Assembly (NCBI RefSeq): GCF_003217215.1
Contig: NZ_QJTD01000007.1
Location: 102,953-166,952, forward strand
Direction of reading: 5' to 3'
From: Winogradskyella epiphytica
GTDB taxonomy: Bacteria; Bacteroidota; Bacteroidia; Flavobacteriales; Flavobacteriaceae
DNA: 64,000 nucleotides
Made by a program: the position numbers and the translations under genes. Shown here one piece after another: positions 16,901 through 24,910 of this stretch. The stretch's first letter is position 1, and the number at the start of each line of letters is the position of its first letter. A model generated the notes under the pieces. That model saw nothing but the letters and a program-made list of their open reading frames with translations, had not been told where the DNA came from and searched no databases.

Positions 16901-18890
16901 TAGCATCGAATTCCGTTCCATAAACCATATAATTACACTCCCCTACTTCAGTTTCTCTAGTAAGATCCATGACGCAGGTTGTTTCTGGTTCCAATATATC
17001 AACTACAGTTACCGTTGCTGTACATGAATTACTATTTCCATTTATATCGGTTACCGTTAAAACAACTTCAACTCCTGAGGAATTTCCTCCTGTTATGGTG
17101 TGACTACCTATTTGAGATGAATCATCTTTCGGATATGCTATCCACTCTGTTCCTAAAGCAGGAAAACCAACCGTATTATCAGTGTTTCCATCTGTAACAA
17201 ATGGCGCTCTAACTAAGGTTTGGTCTTTCGTACTATTACCATTTTGATTCCATTCCGAACCTGGATCTTGTCCAATTCTTCCGAATATATCTAGAGCGAT
17301 TCCTCCTTTTAATAGAGCTATCGCATCATCCCCATTATGGGTCATGGAACCTGTAAGTATATCAGCTTGACTTGTAAAACCACTATTTGCTCTAGAATTA
17401 CATACAACAAATACATCACCATCAGCTAAAACTCCAGATAAGGAAATTAAATTCGGGCTCGTACTTCCGTTAGTATATCTCGCTAACTCATAATTTCCTG
17501 CACTTAAATCAACATCAGCTCCTGTTCCATTATATATTTCGATACACTTATTATTGCCTCCACCTTCTACATATTCAGATATAAATAAATCATGTGAAAG
17601 ATTTGCTCCATCACTTTCTGAAACATCGTTGCAATTAAAGGTTGTTCTATCTAAACTTATAGTGTCAATTCCGCAATTATCAGAAGAACCATTATCAATA
17701 TCTTGAGCTGATATAATTGCCTCTCCGTTAGCATCTAAAAAGACTGTAATATCTTGACAGACTACCGATGGTAATTCATTATCCTCTATAGTAACATTAA
17801 AACTGCAAGTTGAGCTATTTCCGTTAATATCAGTTATTACAAACGTATTTGTAGTTGTACCTATTGGAAATAAACTCCCAGATGCTATGCCTTCTGTCTG
17901 CTCTACAGTGTCTACACCACAGTTATCAGAATTTGTGACGGTATAGTTAACTACTGCCCCACATGAGTTTGCATCTGAATTTTTGATTATATCACTTAGA
18001 CATTCCGTTTCTGGTGCAAGCTCATCTAATACGGTAACATTGGCCGTACACATACTTGTATTTCCCTGTGAATCTGTAACCGTTAAAGTCACAGGAATAC
18101 CATTACTCCCGCCATTAATATTAATATCATGACTTCCTAAAAAAGTTGAGGTATCCTGTGGGTATTCAATCCATTCATTGACTAAGCTTGGAAATCCAGC
18201 GGCATTACTAATAACTCCCTCAGTTACATCAGGATGTCTAACTAATGTTCTATTTTGAGTTCGAATACCATTTCCACTCCAAAAGGAGCCAGGATCTTCA
18301 CCTATACTCCCAAAAATGTCGATTCTGGTCCCGTTTTTCACTAAGGCAACAGCATCATCTCCATTGAAATTTAACTGTCCGTCTGTTATATTTGCTTGAT
18401 TTGTAAAAGACGAACTAGCGCTACTATTACAAACAACATAAACTTCACCATCGGCAATAATTCCTGTTAAAGGGATTTCAACTCCAGAAGTACTACCATT
18501 TGAATATCTTTCTAATCTGTAATTATTTGCAGACAAATCAATAGAACTTCCCGTTCCATTATAAATTTCTATACATTTATTATTTCCACCGCCTTCAATA
18601 TATTCAGAAATAAACAAATCAGCTATAATTGTCCCGCCTCCGCTAGCTCCCACATCATCACAATCAAATGTGCTTTGACTTAAGGTCATACTCGCGATAC
18701 CACAGTCAGCCGTTGAACCATTATCTATATCTTGAGCCATAATACTCGCGACACCATCTGCATTTAAATAAACAGTTAAATCCTGGCATACAGCGGAAAC
18801 AGTACAATTTGTAGATTCTTGTGATATCGCAGAATAAGAAATGAATAAAAAAAGAAAAGAAACGATAAAATTAGAATAGAGATGTCTCAT
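13947..18890 (-). CDS. Giant T9SS-secreted protein with three lamin-tail and multiple HYR-like domains
   Basis: The 1647-residue protein has a signal peptide (about 1-23, ending SAISQ). Three lamin-tail domains (about 91-255, 432-600 and 782-950) each begin LFISEY and contain NNKCIEIYNGTG, CNSxAxSxFT, GDDAxxL and DxFGxIGxDPGS. Between and after them lie HYR/Ig-like modules with VTVxDxxxPxxxC cores. A right-handed, polymer-like region with ELKKGAT and ELKTKKD follows, then an Asp-rich linker near 1550. The C-terminal type A T9SS sorting domain runs WPNPSDNYF to YTKVIKF. It is probably surface-exposed or released, with a possible adhesive or nuclease-accessory role. Confidence 0.9.
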   Translation of the reverse strand: MRHLYSNFIVSFLFLFISYSAISQESTNCTVSAVCQDLTVYLNADGVASIMAQDIDNGSTADCGIASMTLSQSTFDCDDVGASGGGTIIADLFISEYIEGGGNNKCIEIYNGTGSSIDLSANNYRLERYSNGSTSGVEIPLTGIIADGEVYVVCNSSASSSFTNQANITDGQLNFNGDDAVALVKNGTRIDIFGSIGEDPGSFWSGNGIRTQNRTLVRHPDVTEGVISNAAGFPSLVNEWIEYPQDTSTFLGSHDININGGSNGIPVTLTVTDSQGNTSMCTANVTVLDELAPETECLSDIIKNSDANSCGAVVNYTVTNSDNCGVDTVEQTEGIASGSLFPIGTTTNTFVITDINGNSSTCSFNVTIEDNELPSVVCQDITVFLDANGEAIISAQDIDNGSSDNCGIDTISLDRTTFNCNDVSESDGANLSHDLFISEYVEGGGNNKCIEIYNGTGADVDLSAGNYELARYTNGSTSPNLISLSGVLADGDVFVVCNSRANSGFTSQADILTGSMTHNGDDAIALLKGGIALDIFGRIGQDPGSEWNQNGNSTKDQTLVRAPFVTDGNTDNTVGFPALGTEWIAYPKDDSSQIGSHTITGGNSSGVEVVLTVTDINGNSNSCTATVTVVDILEPETTCVMDLTRETEVGECNYMVYGTEFDATASDNCTTITVTNNLNGTDSIAGEILPVGNTTVIWTMNDGSQETVFCTSVITIEDNQSPTVVCQDITVYLDANGQASIAPEDLDNGSFDNCGIDTLVLDRSTFDCSDVVMEGTVTPSNDLFISEYIEGSGNNKCIEIYNGTGETVNLSTAGYSIQVFFNGNTYASQTIDLQGSVADGEVFVICNSSASSAFTSLADQEDGGLQFNGDDAVVLRNGNTYIDVFGRIGQDPGSSWNQGGNSTINKTLVRASHITDGNIDNVYGFPSLGSEWIQKIEDDSSNLGSHTVEGSSSTGIEVTLIVTDVNGNSDSCLAYVTVLDNMEPIINCVESGIRNTDPGQCNYTIQGAELDATFTDNCEGGSISNSLNGTASIAGEVLQKGTTVVTWTAVDASGLTATCTTEITVEDNEEPVLSCVANAIRDTDVGKCDYTVQGTEFDAEFRDNCGDVSITNDLNGTASLENEVLAQGDTVVTWTVDDGNGQIVSCTTTITVIDNEVPIVSCMDFQVTLDANGLASITPDDIDNASSDNCGIATYEVSPSSFSCANIGDNTVTLTITDNNGNIETCTAIVTVNGIMPSVTISESELPEFCQGAVLELTANSDDAISYLWNNGESTQTIEVSGNGTYGVTVTSATNCTAYVEYTVTEFDPGALTSSYTIIATEEVELKDGTIVQSGGVGVTDGRGEIEVKKNSQIDDFAQATRIEIQQNSSVTNAIYQPANPTIPNFLYNNESDKNSPDVTVDSYQTQTLTGSVYDKIELKKGATAIFTQSNVYINELKTKKDVTIEFEGCTNLFINEDLKFEERTLFNSYGYMVTIYVDDDVDVKKESSINARIHANDNEIKVKGKNGRNSVPTYMTGLFIAEEVKADKNVIWNADTICSPCAVIDTNDHSDQDNDQDDEDDDLKKNSSVVKTWPNPSDNYFKLKYKTENYKDRVSIHVYDLNNKLVHKGDFNPKDVYIFGEDLDGGAYIVKLTQVGKTEYTKVIKF
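16047..18623 (-). repeat. Three tandem lamin-tail coding repeats of about 500 bp
   Basis: The copies lie at about 18128-18623, 17091-17597 and 16047-16547. Each encodes an LFISEY to GSHxI segment and shares long near-identical stretches, for example around 18551-18595, 17531-17575 and 16483-16525. They are separated by HYR-like segments. Confidence 0.8.
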
Positions 18891-19258
18891 AGTTTTAGGT
18901 TATTGTTGGTTGATTACAATAGACCAAAACATAAGCATGCGTAAATTCATATGGCTAACATATGATCAGACGCTAAAAGAATAATTTTAAAGTAGAATTG
19001 GTTGGCTACAATAGGTCCCCAAAATGAAAACTGTTGATTAATAGCGTTATAAATGTAGAAATTTATATCGAACAAACACAATTTAGTAATTTTATTAAAT
19101 GGTTTCTAGCTGTGTTTTCGACAAATCGTACTAAATTTTAGACCAACCGTTAAATAAAACTGTAAAATTTTACTTTCAAAAAGCTACAGAACTACTCTTT
19201 GCTGGAAAGTTGTTGAATAGTAATTTATAGAGCTTAAGCTCATGGTCTAGAGCCTATC
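18891..19258. other. Intergenic region with an imperfect direct repeat
   Basis: About 370 bases upstream of the giant secreted gene. GGTTGATTACAATAGACC (18908-18925) recurs with few changes at 19000-19018, 92 bases away. I see no clear TAnnTTTG promoter, hairpin terminator or coding frame. Confidence 0.5.
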
Positions 19259-20035
19259 CTATAAGTTATATTTAGATAGAAGATCCGCATTAGATTCTAT
19301 GGCCTCTATTGCCGTTTCATATCCAATTTTGAAAATGACGTCTATATTCTTTTTATCAAAGGTACCATAGTTTCCTAGTTGATTAGGCGCAATCATCATA
19401 TCGCAATCCTTAAATTTTTGAAGATCTTCTTGATAAGATTTTATTTTAAAGGCACGTTCTACTACAGAGTATGAATGTTTAATATCTTCCTTTTTTATAT
19501 GATGAAACCCATTGACGTAAATACCTATTAGTAAATCACACTTCGACTTTAAGAGGTCTACCGGAAAGTTATTTAATACACCACCATCTACATAATACGA
19601 ATTTTTCATTTTAACTGGAGAAAAAACTCCAGGAAATGCCGCAGATGCAAGTACTGGTTTTATAAGTTCTCCCCGACTAAAAGTTTTTAAATTTCCTTCT
19701 AAAATATCTGTAGCCGTTATGGTTAACTTTCGTTTTAAAAACTTAAAATTATCTTCCTTTAAATAGGTCTTAAGCATAGGGTAATATTTATCCGCATCTA
19801 TAAAACCTGGTTTACCATAGGCGTATTTTGTAATATCTACAAGCTGAAAACTTTTAAAAAACACTAATATTTCCTCCCAGTTATAACCATAGGAATACAA
19901 AGCACCAACTATAGCGCCTGCACTTGTCCCAGTAATATGTGTAGCATGTATACCATGTTCTTCTAATGCTTTTATAACACCAATATGCGCTGCTCCACGC
20001 ATTCCTCCACCAGACAATACTAAACCTATAGACAT
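19259..20035 (-). CDS. Patatin-like phospholipase family protein
   Basis: This 258-residue RssA-type patatin has the oxyanion motif GGGMRGAAH at 9-17, the nucleophile elbow GTSAG with Ser38, and the dyad Asp in the DGG of YYVDGGVLNNFP near residue 150. It is an acyl hydrolase acting on lipids, probably cytosolic or membrane-associated, since it has no signal peptide. It is the last gene of the minus-strand run downstream of the PNPOx gene, but 250 bases separate them and it may have its own promoter. Confidence 0.93.
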   Translation of the reverse strand: MSIGLVLSGGGMRGAAHIGVIKALEEHGIHATHITGTSAGAIVGALYSYGYNWEEILVFFKSFQLVDITKYAYGKPGFIDADKYYPMLKTYLKEDNFKFLKRKLTITATDILEGNLKTFSRGELIKPVLASAAFPGVFSPVKMKNSYYVDGGVLNNFPVDLLKSKCDLLIGIYVNGFHHIKKEDIKHSYSVVERAFKIKSYQEDLQKFKDCDMMIAPNQLGNYGTFDKKNIDVIFKIGYETAIEAIESNADLLSKYNL

Positions 20036-20287
20036 AAACTTATTGTTTTAAAACTGTCTCAAAATTAAGATTTATAATAAAACTCGCTAATGATATGAGT
20101 GAATATGATGTTCTAATTTGAAACTGATATTTTCTTTAATCTATAATGACTAAAAAATTGCATCTCTAAACTAAATGTAGTCTTAAAATAAAACAACTAC
20201 ACAAGAGTTTTGGCGATAATCAACTAATATTCAAGATAAATTTGAAATTCATAAAGATAGAAACTTTGTCCTTATGAGTATATTATT

Positions 20288-20758
20288 TCATAAATCTGAT
20301 ACATACTGTTTCCTCATTTTACCTGTAAGTTCTTCAACTTTTATTTGAAAAACGACAGGCAAATCATCCGTGTAGATTTTGCTCGAAAACTCACTGATGT
20401 AATCTAGTTTTCTATGTTCTTTATTGATAATTAAATCTTTCACCCCTAGTGAAAATTGATGCAGTTTGGCTTTAGCTTCGCTACCGGTTAATTCTTCATA
20501 CTTTCCATGTGCCAGTACAGATTTCCATAAGTTAACAGAATCGATTTCCGAAATGCTGATTGAAACATGAGCATCTTTTCTCATGGCACTTATTTTATGC
20601 CCTTCGGAAGAATAGCCAAGAATGACATTGTTTTGAGCATCAAAAAAATAAGTAACTGGCACTACGAACGGTCTATCTTTGTAGATATAGGCTAAGTTTC
20701 CTATATAATTAGAAGATAAAATATGGAGACATTCTTGTGCATCTAAAACTCGTATCAT
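20288..20758 (-). CDS. Pyridoxamine 5'-phosphate oxidase-fold (NimA-like) flavoprotein
   Basis: The 156-residue split-barrel protein shows LDAQECLHILSSNYIGNLAYI, RPFVVPVTYFFD, NVILGYSSEGHKISAMRKDAHVSISI and a C-terminal FQIKVEELTGK. This is typical of the PNPOx-like/NimA group, which binds FMN, F420 or haem and is often stress-induced. An upstream TTG (20776) would add six residues but lies at or before the predicted transcription start (about 20770), so ATG 20758 is chosen. The gene has a CRP/FNR-type operator and -7 box like the Usp genes and is probably part of that regulon. Confidence 0.88.
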   Translation of the reverse strand: MIRVLDAQECLHILSSNYIGNLAYIYKDRPFVVPVTYFFDAQNNVILGYSSEGHKISAMRKDAHVSISISEIDSVNLWKSVLAHGKYEELTGSEAKAKLHQFSLGVKDLIINKEHRKLDYISEFSSKIYTDDLPVVFQIKVEELTGKMRKQYVSDL

Positions 20759-20776
20759 AATCGCATTTATTTTCAA

Positions 20777-20819
20777 CTAAGTTATTTGATTTCAAACAAA
20801 CAAGTTATGACATTCATCA
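20777..20819 (-). promoter_or_regulatory. Operator TGA-N6-TCA plus -7 box for the PNPOx gene
   Basis: The palindrome TGACATTCATCA (plus strand, 20808-20819) is centred 29.5 bp before the first base of TAACTTAG (minus strand, 20784-20777), one mismatch from TAnnTTTG. This is the same geometry as the Usp promoters. The outer TGA of the site is also the stop codon of the metallophosphoesterase gene. Confidence 0.6.
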
Positions 20820-22040
20820 GTTGGAAGTCGATCTTAATTCGATTAAAGTGATCTCAGGCCGCATTCCTATTCTCGCTGGAAAGCCTAACCAACCCAAGCC
20901 GCGATTAACATATAGGTATTGATTGTTTTGTTCGTATAGTCCTGCCCAGTGTTTAAACTTATATTTTATAGGACTCCATTGCTTGTTTTTATATTGAAAA
21001 CCGGCTTGCATGCCATGAGTATGTCCTGCTAATGTGAGGACGACATCCGTTTTCTCAATCACTTCTTCAGTCCAATGCGTGGGATCATGTGATAGTAATA
21101 TTTTAAAGGAAATATCTTGAACATCGGTCAATGCTTTTTCCAAATCCCCATATTGTTTAAACGGCGGGGTTCCCCAATTCTCCACACCAACTATAGCTAT
21201 TTTCTCTTTATTTTTTGAAATAATCTTAGATTCATTCATCAATAACTCGAAATCAATTGTTTTGAAGAATTCAGTAATACCAATAAAATTTTCTTTTTTA
21301 GCCTCTTCCGATTCCCATTGACTATAATCACCATAATCATGATTACCTAAAATAGCATACTTTCCAAGTTTCGCTTCTAATTTCTTAAACACTTTATCCC
21401 AACCTTTTAATTCCCAGGCATAATTATTGACCAAGTCTCCTGTCATAACAATATAATCTGGTTTAAGATTGTTTATTTTTTCCATGGCGATTTCAATTTT
21501 TTTATAGGCATAATTAAAACTACCTAAATGTAAATCTGAAATTTGAACAATCTTTAATCCATCGAAAGACTTAGGTAACTTTTTAGAGCTTAGGCTATGA
21601 TGATAAATTTTGTACTTATAAATAGCTTTAAAAATACCATGAAGAATTACAAAGAATGGCAAAAAACCCGAGAGCAACCCAACTATTGGCACTATAAAAA
21701 ATGATTGTGTCTCGGTAAGTAAGTAGTTTGAAAAATAAAGAATTGTAATGACAATGACGAAAATGAGTTTAGGCACAAAAGACAAAACTCCTAGTCCGTA
21801 AAAACGTGAAATAAGAACTTGCTTTCTCGTTGGACTAATATCATCTAAAGTTATTTTTAGAACAATTATAGAAACCACCAAGCCTACTGTAAACACCCAA
21901 AACAGAACGTTAATTGCCGTTCTAATCAATGATGACTCTATAAGTTGTGTTATAGATTGCAACCAATAAAATGCTACGGTATCTACTACTAAAATAGCTA
22001 CACACAATAATATAATCGTAAACAGTGAAAACGATTTCAT
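20817..22040 (-). CDS. Membrane metallophosphoesterase (YkuE/YaeI-like)
   Basis: The 407-residue protein has four N-terminal hydrophobic segments (about 5-25, 38-62, 82-106 and 112-138). The calcineurin-like phosphoesterase domain follows, with metal ligands in QISDLHLGS, TGDLVNN, GNHDYG, LSHDPTHW and AGHTHGMQ. Family members hydrolyse phosphodiesters or UDP-lipid intermediates at the membrane. It starts 47 bases after the P1B ATPase and probably shares its transcript. Confidence 0.92.
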   Translation of the reverse strand: MKSFSLFTIILLCVAILVVDTVAFYWLQSITQLIESSLIRTAINVLFWVFTVGLVVSIIVLKITLDDISPTRKQVLISRFYGLGVLSFVPKLIFVIVITILYFSNYLLTETQSFFIVPIVGLLSGFLPFFVILHGIFKAIYKYKIYHHSLSSKKLPKSFDGLKIVQISDLHLGSFNYAYKKIEIAMEKINNLKPDYIVMTGDLVNNYAWELKGWDKVFKKLEAKLGKYAILGNHDYGDYSQWESEEAKKENFIGITEFFKTIDFELLMNESKIISKNKEKIAIVGVENWGTPPFKQYGDLEKALTDVQDISFKILLSHDPTHWTEEVIEKTDVVLTLAGHTHGMQAGFQYKNKQWSPIKYKFKHWAGLYEQNNQYLYVNRGLGWLGFPARIGMRPEITLIELRSTSN

Positions 22041-22087
22041 TGATTAAATTTCTTTGTGTTTAAAGCATTTAAGAATGTCATTCATTT

Positions 22088-24055
22088 TTAATCCATTTTG
22101 TATCGAAGTAATCTCAAGGCATTTATTACCACGACTAAAGTTGACCCTTCATGAAATATAACAGCCAAACCAATATTGGTTAATCCTAAAATTGTAACAG
22201 GGACCAATACGGCAACAACTCCTAAGCTGATAAATATATTTTGCTTAATTATTCGTTTAGATTCTCTGCTTAAACCAATAACGAAGGGTAAGTTCTCAAT
22301 TTTATCAGACATAAGTGCCACATCTGCTGTCTCCAGAGCAACATCACTTCCCGCAGCTCCCATGGCTACACTTACCGTACTTAAAGCCATAGCTGGTGCA
22401 TCATTTACACCATCACCAACCATTGCTACTTTTTTATCTCTATCTATTAGCGCTTGTATAGCGGTCACTTTATCTTCAGGAAGTAAATTTCCTTTAGCTT
22501 CTGTAAGCCCGATTTGTTTCGCAATGGCATCACCCACATTTTGATGATCGCCAGTAAGCATCACCATATTCTTGATACCAATTTCTTTAAGCCTTACTAA
22601 GGTCGCTGCTGCCGTTTTTCTTGGCTGATCCATAACACTAATCATTCCGGCTAACTTACCTCTATAAGCAACCAGCATGACCGTTTGTCCTCCTGCAATG
22701 AGGCCTTCCATTTGCTCAAGAATAAATGACTCCACTTCAATATTAGAAGACGACATCAAATTGACATTACCTATATACACTTTTTCGCCATTATAATTGG
22801 CTTCAATTCCTTTGCCTTGAATCGCATTAACATCAGAACTTATGTGTTCCGGCTCTAAATTATATTGTGATTTAATATCATTACTAATTGCTTTTGCTAA
22901 TGGATGATTACTTAAACTTTCTACATCGAGCACTATTTTTAGCAACTTTTCTTTATCAAATCCATTTAAAGGAAGTAACGATTTAAGCTTGGGCTTACCT
23001 TCGGTGAGGGTCCCTGTTTTATCAAAAGCAATGGTTGTTATTTCACCTAAATCTTCAAGAGCTTTACCTCCTTTAATCAAAACGCTTTTTTGAGCAGCTC
23101 TTGCAATACCACTCAATACGGCACTTGGTGTTGAAATGGCCAAAGCACATGGACTTGCAGCAACTAAAACCGTAATAGCTCTATATAAACTGTCAGTAAA
23201 AGTCTCATCGATGACAACATAGGCGAAACACAATAAAACAACTACAATAATCACTATTGGCACATACCATTTTTCAAACTTTTTTGTCAATCGTTGCGTA
23301 GGCGATTTTTGTGTTTCTACTTCACTCACCAATTTGATTAACCGTGCGACTGTCGAATCTTTTGTGAGTTTTAGAACTTTAACCTCAATAGCGCTATCTC
23401 CATTTATAGTTCCAGCAAACACAGTATGCTTTGTATCTATTTCTTTAAACGCCGGCAACTCATTTGTATCCTCCAATGCTTCTTTATCTACAGGCATGCT
23501 TTCCCCTGAAATTGGGGCTTGATTCACTGAGCTACTTCCATTAATAACTACGCCATCTGCCGCAATTTTAGTATTCGGTCTTACTACAACTACATCTCCA
23601 ATTTTCAAATCGGCAACCGCAATTTCTTCGACTTGTCCATTTCTTTTAAGTAAGGCCGTGGTTGGTGATAAATTACCCAAAGCCTCAATAGATTTTTTTG
23701 CTTTATTCATCGCATAATGCTCAAGTGCATGGCCTAAACTAAATAGGAATAGCAATAAAGCACCCTCTGTCCAATGTCCTATATAAGCCGCACCTGCAGC
23801 TGCAGCAATCATTAAAAAATCAATTTCAAACTCACCCTTCGTTATTTTTTTGGAAGCTTCAATCGATATAAAATAACCTCCAAAAAAATAGGACATAATA
23901 TAAGTCGACAAGTAATACCAAAGGGACAAGTCAGTTAGTTTTTGAATTAAAAACCCAATGAGTAAAAAAACACCACTTAGGATGGCAAAATAAAGCTCTC
24001 CCTTATTTCCAAAAATTCCGTGATGTCCGTGAGCGTGGTCTTGTTTGTTTACCAT
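22088..24055 (-). CDS. P1B-4-type heavy-metal translocating ATPase
   Basis: The 655-residue P-type ATPase has a short His-rich N-terminus (DHAHGHHG) and no HMA metal-binding domain. It carries SGES at 183-186, the membrane motif SPC at 301-303 instead of CPC, the phosphorylation motif DKTGT with Asp345, TGDH, GDGVNDAP, and HEGST at 635-639 in the last membrane helix. SPC plus HEGG/ST defines the P1B-4 group (CoaT, CtpD, PfeT), which exports Co, Fe(II) or sometimes Zn across the inner membrane. The exact metal is not certain. Its TAAATTTG promoter is 21 bases upstream. Confidence 0.93.
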   Translation of the reverse strand: MVNKQDHAHGHHGIFGNKGELYFAILSGVFLLIGFLIQKLTDLSLWYYLSTYIMSYFFGGYFISIEASKKITKGEFEIDFLMIAAAAGAAYIGHWTEGALLLFLFSLGHALEHYAMNKAKKSIEALGNLSPTTALLKRNGQVEEIAVADLKIGDVVVVRPNTKIAADGVVINGSSSVNQAPISGESMPVDKEALEDTNELPAFKEIDTKHTVFAGTINGDSAIEVKVLKLTKDSTVARLIKLVSEVETQKSPTQRLTKKFEKWYVPIVIIVVVLLCFAYVVIDETFTDSLYRAITVLVAASPCALAISTPSAVLSGIARAAQKSVLIKGGKALEDLGEITTIAFDKTGTLTEGKPKLKSLLPLNGFDKEKLLKIVLDVESLSNHPLAKAISNDIKSQYNLEPEHISSDVNAIQGKGIEANYNGEKVYIGNVNLMSSSNIEVESFILEQMEGLIAGGQTVMLVAYRGKLAGMISVMDQPRKTAAATLVRLKEIGIKNMVMLTGDHQNVGDAIAKQIGLTEAKGNLLPEDKVTAIQALIDRDKKVAMVGDGVNDAPAMALSTVSVAMGAAGSDVALETADVALMSDKIENLPFVIGLSRESKRIIKQNIFISLGVVAVLVPVTILGLTNIGLAVIFHEGSTLVVVINALRLLRYKMD

Positions 24056-24075
24056 TTAGAAATCGTTTATGCTTT

Positions 24076-24083
24076 CAAATTTA
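24076..24083 (-). promoter_or_regulatory. Candidate promoter (-7 TAAATTTG) for the P1B ATPase
   Basis: The minus strand reads TAAATTTG, an exact TAnnTTTG match, with TTTG 16 bases upstream. The predicted start is about 14 bases before the ATG at 24055. Confidence 0.5.
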
Positions 24084-24333
24084 AGAATCTTTATGACAAC
24101 AAATCAATATGTGAGTAAATGGATTAAGAAAGAAATTGATAGATATAATGATTAGCATATAAAGGCCAAAAAAGCCATTATGAAATCAATATGAGATTAT
24201 ATTATTTATTATACCACCCTTAACTTTTACAATCAAATACAGAACTTTAATGTGTTTAAAAATTGCAGATACTCATAAAACCTTACTATAGCATACATTT
24301 ACTTTCGTCTATAATATGTTGTTCAAGCTAACT

Positions 24334-24744
24334 TTAGACATTTTTTAATTCGATATTGAGTTTGGCTAACAGAATTAATTCAGATTTATTTTGACCTGAA
24401 AAACTCGCTGATATTTGGCCGACGGTTTTTAAGATTAGGGAGTTAATTTCATTCGTGAAAAATGTTGGATTCGCTCTTTTAAATCCTACAAAACTAGTAT
24501 AACAGTCTTCAGCATTATACTCCTTATCTCTACATAACCATTTGAAAGTTTCTAAAATTGCAGCTTCAGCTTCGAGTTTTGTATTGTCATCTAGAAAATC
24601 CAGCTTTAACCAATGTCTTTTCACCAACTCTTCAACCGACTTGCATTCTTCTTCTCTTACTATATTATCAATTGCTGACATAGCATAGAAAAGCTTACCT
24701 AAATTTTGGTAAAACTGCAGGATCTTATGGGTTTCTGTGTTCAA
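24334..24744 (-). CDS. TerB-like helical protein
   Basis: This 136-residue all-helical protein resembles the TerB/DUF533-type fold: FYQNLGKLFYAMSAIDNIVREEE, then EELVKRH, EAEAAILETFKWL and a C-terminal FFTNEINSLILKTVGQIS. Similarity is by pattern only. The start is TTG at 24744; the first ATG inside is 21 residues later and would break the first helix. The predicted transcription start (about 24760) fits the TTG. It is divergent from the LOV kinase and carries a CRP/FNR-type operator, so it probably belongs to the same regulon. Confidence 0.65.
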   Translation of the reverse strand: MNTETHKILQFYQNLGKLFYAMSAIDNIVREEECKSVEELVKRHWLKLDFLDDNTKLEAEAAILETFKWLCRDKEYNAEDCYTSFVGFKRANPTFFTNEINSLILKTVGQISASFSGQNKSELILLAKLNIELKNV

Positions 24745-24766
24745 AATTTTGCTTTTATAGTGAATA

Positions 24767-24809
24767 TAAAATTACAGGAAACGATTGAGTGTCACCATGA
24801 TATAAATCA
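24767..24809 (-). promoter_or_regulatory. Operator TGATATAAATCA plus -7 box for the TerB-like gene
   Basis: The palindrome at 24798-24809 is centred 29.5 bp before TAATTTTA (minus strand 24774-24767), the same -7 sequence and spacing as the promoter at 37887-37929. It lies between divergent genes and could also affect the LOV kinase promoter, about 78 bp away. Confidence 0.65.
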
Positions 24810-24867
24810 GCTTGAGAACTATACAATAACTTGTTAGAAATCATCATGTATTAGAATTGTTCATCTG

Positions 24868-24875
24868 TCTAAATT
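24868..24875 (+). promoter_or_regulatory. Candidate promoter (-7 TAAATTTG) for the LOV kinase operon
   Basis: An exact TAnnTTTG match, 36 bases before the ATG at 24911. Because the box lies inside a possible longer reading frame from 24857, it supports ATG 24911 as the start. Confidence 0.5.
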
Positions 24876-24910
24876 TGCATAAATTTATAGCTAATACTTT
24901 GACCATTAAT

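Noticed and set aside
16047..18623. Regular repeats considered as a CRISPR-like or mobile repeat array
   Set aside because: They are in-frame protein-domain duplications of about 500 bp inside one long coding sequence.
24101..24150. TGA...TCA-like sequences upstream of the P1B ATPase as further regulon sites
   Set aside because: Spacing between arms (7 bases) and distance to the -7 box do not match the regulon geometry.
24857..24910. Longer LOV kinase starting at 24857
   Set aside because: The extra 18 residues span the -7 box TAAATTTG and are not part of the PAS domain.
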